Source: an uncultured Dokdonia sp.
GTDB taxonomy: Bacteria; Bacteroidota; Bacteroidia; Flavobacteriales; Flavobacteriaceae
Length of the DNA stretch: 16,912 bases
Direction: 5' to 3'
Assembly (NCBI GenBank): GCA_937124495.1
Contig: CAKZKZ010000433.1
Span: forward strand, 1-16,912
Of the stretch, positions 13,473 to 16,912 are shown piece by piece; position 1 is the first letter of the stretch; every line of letters starts with the position of its first letter. Position numbers and translations under genes: made by a program. The notes below the pieces were generated by a model. It searched no databases. It was not told the DNA's origin and was given only the letters and a program-made list of their open reading frames with translations.

Positions 13473-15164
13473 ATGGCACTCTCAGAACAAGAACAAGTAC
13501 GTCGTGATAAATTATCACGCTTACGCGAAATGGGTATCAACCCGTATCCCGCTCCTTTATATCCAGTAAATAACACATCTGCTAAGATAAAACAGGACTA
13601 TAAAGAAGGGACGAAGGTGATCATCGCTGGGCGCATTATGCGTAAAAAAATACAAGGTTCTGCCTCTTTTGCCGAAATACAAGATGCAGAAGGTCGAGTT
13701 CAAGTATATTTTAACCGTGATGAGATTTGTACTGGAGAAGATAAATCTAAATATAATGATGTCTTCAAAAAACTTCTTGACATAGGAGATTTTATTGGGA
13801 TCGAAGGTGAATTATTTACAACCAAAGTAGGCGAGATTACAGTCTTGGTAAAAGACTTTACACTATTAAGTAAATCTTTAAAACCATTACCACTGCCTAA
13901 AACTGACGCAGAAGGTAATACCTATGATGAATTTGTAGATCCTGAATTACGATATCGTCAGCGATATGTAGACCTTATTGTCAATCCAAAAGTAAAAGAC
14001 ACGTTTGTTAAACGTACGCAAATCACCACCGTAATACGTGATTTCTATAATGAGATGGGATTCCTAGAAGTAGAAACTCCTATCTTACAACCTATTCCGG
14101 GTGGTGCTTCTGCACGTCCATTTATGACACATCACAATGCATTAGATATTCCTTTATATCTACGTGTTGCTAATGAATTGTACCTGAAACGATTAATCGT
14201 AGGAGGGTTTGATGGTGTCTATGAATTTGCAAAAGATTTCCGTAATGAAGGAATGGATCGCACACATAATCCTGAATTTACAGTGATGGAGATGTATGCT
14301 GCCTACAAGGATTATGACTGGATGATGGATACCACAGAGAAGTTACTTGAGAAAGTAGCACTCAAGCTTCATGGCACAGCAGATGTACCTTTCGGCGAAA
14401 ATATCATCAACTATAAAGCACCTTATAAGCGTATCGGAATTTTGGATGCGATTAAGGAACATACTGGGTACGACTTATATCAAAAATCGGAAGAAGAAAT
14501 CCGTGATGCTGCCAAAGCTTTAGGGCTTGAAGTAGATGAAACGATGGGCATTGGAAAACTCGTCGATGAGATTTTTGGAGAAAAATGTGAGCACTTATAC
14601 ATTCAGCCTACATTTATCATCGATTATCCAGTAGAGATGAGTCCGCTGACCAAGAAACACAGAAGCAAAGAAGGATTGACAGAACGCTTTGAACTCATGG
14701 TTAATGGAAAAGAATTGGCCAATGCTTATACAGAGTTGAATGATCCTATCGATCAACGTGAGCGTTTTGAAGATCAACTGAAACTTTCTGAAAAAGGAGA
14801 TGACGAAGCGATGTTTATCGATCAGGATTTCTTACGTGCCTTAGAGTACGGAATGCCTCCTACCTCTGGAATTGGGATTGGAATTGACCGTCTTGCGATG
14901 TTTATGACCAATAATCAGTCGATACAAGAAGTATTATTCTTCCCGCAAATGAAACCTGAGAAGAAAGCATTAGAACTTAACGATAACGAAAAAGCGATCT
15001 ATGAGATTCTCAAAAAAGAGAACAACATCGAATTAGGAGCGTTAAAAACAGCTTCTGGACTAAGTAACAAAGGTTGGGATAAAGGCATTAAAGGCTTAAC
15101 CAAACTAGGTGTTGCCAAAGTCACTAAAGATGACACTGGACTTACGGTAACTCTTGAAAATTAA
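13473..15164 (+). CDS. lysS: Lysyl-tRNA synthetase, class II
   Basis: The protein charges tRNA-Lys with lysine using ATP, in the cytoplasm. It has an N-terminal OB-fold anticodon-binding domain (about 48-135) and the class II core: motif 1 region GFLEVETPILQPIPGGASARPF split around residue 200, motif 2 around FRNEGMDRTHNPEFTVMEMY (256-275), and motif 3 GIGIGIDRLAMF (466-477). The KDFRNE and NELYLKRLIVGGFDGVYE segments are characteristic of LysRS. At 563 residues it is about 60 longer than E. coli LysS; the extra C-terminal part (about 501-563) looks like a small winged-helix-type domain, a feature I recall from other Bacteroidetes LysRS. The promoter is directly upstream and the start is unambiguous. 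Confidence 0.98.
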   Translation: MALSEQEQVRRDKLSRLREMGINPYPAPLYPVNNTSAKIKQDYKEGTKVIIAGRIMRKKIQGSASFAEIQDAEGRVQVYFNRDEICTGEDKSKYNDVFKKLLDIGDFIGIEGELFTTKVGEITVLVKDFTLLSKSLKPLPLPKTDAEGNTYDEFVDPELRYRQRYVDLIVNPKVKDTFVKRTQITTVIRDFYNEMGFLEVETPILQPIPGGASARPFMTHHNALDIPLYLRVANELYLKRLIVGGFDGVYEFAKDFRNEGMDRTHNPEFTVMEMYAAYKDYDWMMDTTEKLLEKVALKLHGTADVPFGENIINYKAPYKRIGILDAIKEHTGYDLYQKSEEEIRDAAKALGLEVDETMGIGKLVDEIFGEKCEHLYIQPTFIIDYPVEMSPLTKKHRSKEGLTERFELMVNGKELANAYTELNDPIDQRERFEDQLKLSEKGDDEAMFIDQDFLRALEYGMPPTSGIGIGIDRLAMFMTNNQSIQEVLFFPQMKPEKKALELNDNEKAIYEILKKENNIELGALKTASGLSNKGWDKGIKGLTKLGVAKVTKDDTGLTVTLEN

Positions 15165-15195
15165 ATTAAAAAAAGAATAAATATACAACCCCATC

Positions 15196-16134
15196 ATGAT
15201 GATTAAAAAGCCATACTTTTATTTACTAGCAATCGCATTAATTTTTAATTCATGTTCATCTGATTCTGATTCTGACGTTGATGAGCCAGAAAATTGTCTA
15301 CAAGTAGGGAATTTAAGTCCCAATATTAGTGCAACACAAATATCAATTGACTACAGCACTTCATCTACTGCTAATTCTTTTGAAATAGAATATGGCATTA
15401 CTGGTTTTGCTTTAGGTACAGGTACTCGTTTTATCACTTCTAATAATTTTGTAATAGAAAACCTAACTCCAAATACTACGTATGATATATATGTAACTAG
15501 TATTTGTAGTTCTCAAGATCGTAGTGTTCCTGCTGAATTATTGGCTGTGACAACGAGTCAATCACAATGCGTATTTAACAAAACGCTTTCTGCCAGTCAA
15601 TTTAACTTAGATGAAATATTAGTTGTCTTAAGTTTTACAGATGATATCTCTATTCAAGATTTTCAATATGAATATGGATTAGAAGGCTTTACACTTGGAA
15701 CAGGAACCGTAATTAATGATTCTTCATCAATTATAGATATTACAGATTTTGAGCCTGCTACGACCTATGACATCTATGCGAGAGCTAGATGTTCTGGAGC
15801 AGATTTTAGCTCTTATGAAGTGACGACATTCACTACTTCTGATAGTTGCCCAAAACCCACTCAATTACAAGCTATATTTAATGGAGGATCTTGTAGCGGT
15901 GGAGGTGCTCAATATACTTTTGATTGGGAATATACGATAGCAAACTCCAATGTTTCATTCTTTGATGTAAGCATTCCTTTTGCCGAAGTAGATGAACCTG
16001 TTAGTAATTTTACAACGTCTAACACTCAAATAACTATTTCTGGTTTTTCTTGCTCTAATAGATTTGTTTATGTGAGAGCAAATTGTCTAGACGGTAATGT
16101 TTCGGAATGGACTGGACCGATTCCTTTTAATTAA
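15196..16134 (+). CDS. Surface lipoprotein with fibronectin-III-like repeats
   Basis: The 312-residue product has a lipoprotein signal (YLLAIALIFNSC) followed by SSDSDSDVDEPE, a strongly acidic surface-export type start. The mature chain holds two clear repeats about 94 residues apart: FEIEYGITGFALGTGT with TPNTTYDIYVTSIC, and FQYEYGLEGFTLGTGT with EPATTYDIYARARC. A third, diverged unit contains QYTFDWEY, ITISGFSCSNRFVYVRANC and EWTGP. The 'TTYDIYVRAxC' strand is typical of fibronectin type III domains in flavobacterial adhesin-like proteins. Each unit carries cysteines that could pair. ATG 15199 is an alternative start. A strong terminator follows. Confidence 0.83.
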   Translation: MMIKKPYFYLLAIALIFNSCSSDSDSDVDEPENCLQVGNLSPNISATQISIDYSTSSTANSFEIEYGITGFALGTGTRFITSNNFVIENLTPNTTYDIYVTSICSSQDRSVPAELLAVTTSQSQCVFNKTLSASQFNLDEILVVLSFTDDISIQDFQYEYGLEGFTLGTGTVINDSSSIIDITDFEPATTYDIYARARCSGADFSSYEVTTFTTSDSCPKPTQLQAIFNGGSCSGGGAQYTFDWEYTIANSNVSFFDVSIPFAEVDEPVSNFTTSNTQITISGFSCSNRFVYVRANCLDGNVSEWTGPIPFN

Positions 16135-16156
16135 AACATTATATGTATATATATAC

Positions 16157-16189
16157 AAAGACTCGCTTTCATAAAGCGGGTCTTTTTTT
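16157..16189 (+). terminator. Strong Rho-independent terminator
   Basis: AAAGACTCGCTTT (16157-16169) pairs with AAAGCGGGTCTTT (16173-16185): 13 bp with one U-G pair and a 3-nt loop. The T tract runs to 16189 (seven Ts). An AT-rich palindrome TGTATATATATACA (16144-16157) lies just before it. Confidence 0.92.
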
Positions 16190-16201
16190 ATGGTTGTATA
16201 T

Positions 16202-16215
16202 GCTTTCGCGAAAGC
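16202..16215. repeat. TCGCGA-centred palindrome, copy 5 (14 bp)
   Basis: GCTTTCGCGAAAGC is a perfect 14-bp palindrome in the intergenic region, between the terminator and the promoter of the last gene. Confidence 0.9.
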
Positions 16216-16261
16216 GTAAAATCCCCGTATAAACCCCCGTTTACAAAAAGTAGATTCTCAT

Positions 16262-16269
16262 TATGTTTG
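16262..16269 (+). promoter_or_regulatory. -7 box upstream of the last lipoprotein gene
   Basis: TATGTTTG matches TAnnTTTG in full and lies 33 nt before the ATG at 16303. A partial -33 (TTTA, 16240-16243) lies 18 nt upstream. No gene is co-transcribed from upstream because a strong terminator precedes it. Confidence 0.65.
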
Positions 16270-16302
16270 CAACTTAACCATTAACCAAAACCAAATACCC
16301 CC

Positions 16303-16912
16303 ATGAAGAAAATCTACACCTTCTTAACAGTAGGGCTTGTTTTACTTTTATGTACCGCATGTCCTGGACCTGAAAATCATTCTGAAGACCAACCTAGCAC
16401 AACAGCACAAACGTATAAAGTCAGCATTGATTCGTTATCGAAAACAAATGCACCCGCATTGCAATCTTTTGCACATGCCACCGCTGGAGCAGATTGGCTC
16501 TTATTTGCTGGACGTACCAATAAAGATTCTTTGATAGGAGGACTCCATAATTTAAATGCTAATTATGCAGACAAGTCATTTATTCCTAAATCGTACAATC
16601 AAAATATTTATGCCTACAACTTGACTAAAGACAGTGTATCAAGTATCAACTATGCAACATTCTTAAGAGAATTAAAAGCCAACTTATGTAAAGATTCATC
16701 CTCTGCGATGTGTCAATCCTTATCTAAAGGAGATTATGATTTTGCATCTATTTTTGTCAAATCAAATCCATTAGTTACTCAAGATGATAATGGATATATG
16801 TATGTGATAGGTGGCTATGGCCCAAAGAGTTTTGAATACTTTAAGGAAACGCCTAATTGGAAAAAAGACACAACTAAAGCAGACAAAAACAAGCAACAAT
16901 ATATTACGTATA
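16303..16912 (+). CDS. Kelch-like surface lipoprotein, 5' part
   Basis: The frame opens at ATG 16303 and is still open at the window edge (203 complete codons seen). The product has a lipoprotein signal (LTVGLVLLLCTAC) followed by PGPENHSEDQ, again acidic after the Cys. The mature part starts with a kelch-like first blade (PALQSFAHATAGADWLLFAG, then RTNKDSLIGGLHNL) and reaches another (DNGYMYVIGGYGP). The spacing with a long insert (YNQNIYAYNLTKDSVSSINY, then ATFLRELKANL) resembles large Bacteroidetes kelch/galactose-oxidase-like lipoproteins that start with a 'LQSFA-x-G-W' motif; this family recall is approximate. The gene has its own promoter. Confidence 0.8.
   Translation, partial: MKKIYTFLTVGLVLLLCTACPGPENHSEDQPSTTAQTYKVSIDSLSKTNAPALQSFAHATAGADWLLFAGRTNKDSLIGGLHNLNANYADKSFIPKSYNQNIYAYNLTKDSVSSINYATFLRELKANLCKDSSSAMCQSLSKGDYDFASIFVKSNPLVTQDDNGYMYVIGGYGPKSFEYFKETPNWKKDTTKADKNKQQYITY

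Noticed and set aside
13518..13532. CGCTTACGCGAAATG in lysS as a further palindrome copy
   Set aside because: It differs at several positions and encodes the conserved LREMGI start region of LysRS, so codon constraint explains it.
1..16912. CRISPR array, transposase, toxin-antitoxin pair or phage genes
   Set aside because: I found no regularly spaced repeats and no protein with such motifs; the only mobile-like signals are the short palindromes and the 79-bp element.

Overview
The window looks like a chromosomal piece of a marine-type flavobacterium (Bacteroidota, Flavobacteriaceae). The evidence is low GC content, Bacteroidetes-style promoters (TAnnTTTG boxes) in place of Shine-Dalgarno-led genes, a hybrid two-component system fused to an AraC domain, many lipoproteins with acidic residues just after the lipid cysteine (surface-export type), and a lysyl-tRNA synthetase with a C-terminal extension. 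A 14-18 bp perfect palindrome with core GCTTTCGCGAAAGC recurs in coding and non-coding DNA. I associate this word with Dokdonia-like genomes, but the genus call is only an inference.

Layout. Bases 1-1005 are the 3' end of a hybrid sensor kinase/response regulator/AraC protein, followed by a hairpin terminator. A run of tightly packed plus-strand envelope genes follows (1150-7049): a 50-residue small protein overlapping the next start by ATGA, a PQQ-type propeller lipoprotein, a kelch-like lipoprotein, a small secreted protein, a Lys-rich OmpA-family protein, a propeller lipoprotein and a secreted DUF3108-like protein. A 79-bp element with 15-bp inverted ends (7066-7144) separates these from a beta-barrel protein and a small lipoprotein (7216-8373). 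After another hairpin comes a second DUF3108-like paralogue (8594-9292), which converges on lipB with a 2-nt gap.

The minus-strand block 9295-11111 reads yqaE/pmp3 -> lipoprotein -> terminator -> lipB. It is divergent from a membrane-anchored LuxR-type regulator (11248-12303); an 8+8 bp inverted repeat lies between them. A 203-nt non-coding stretch with several hairpins follows, then a secreted CxxS thioredoxin-like/TPR protein, lysS with a clear promoter, a fibronectin-III-like lipoprotein with a strong terminator, and the 5' part of another kelch-like lipoprotein that runs off the window.

The genes describe outer-membrane and cell-surface remodelling, with two housekeeping enzymes (LipB, LysS). 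I see no complete defence system, CRISPR array, tRNA, rRNA or transposase. The most unusual signals are the palindrome, which is embedded in three different coding contexts, and the lipB start region, where the only canonical start codon sits in the loop of a terminator.
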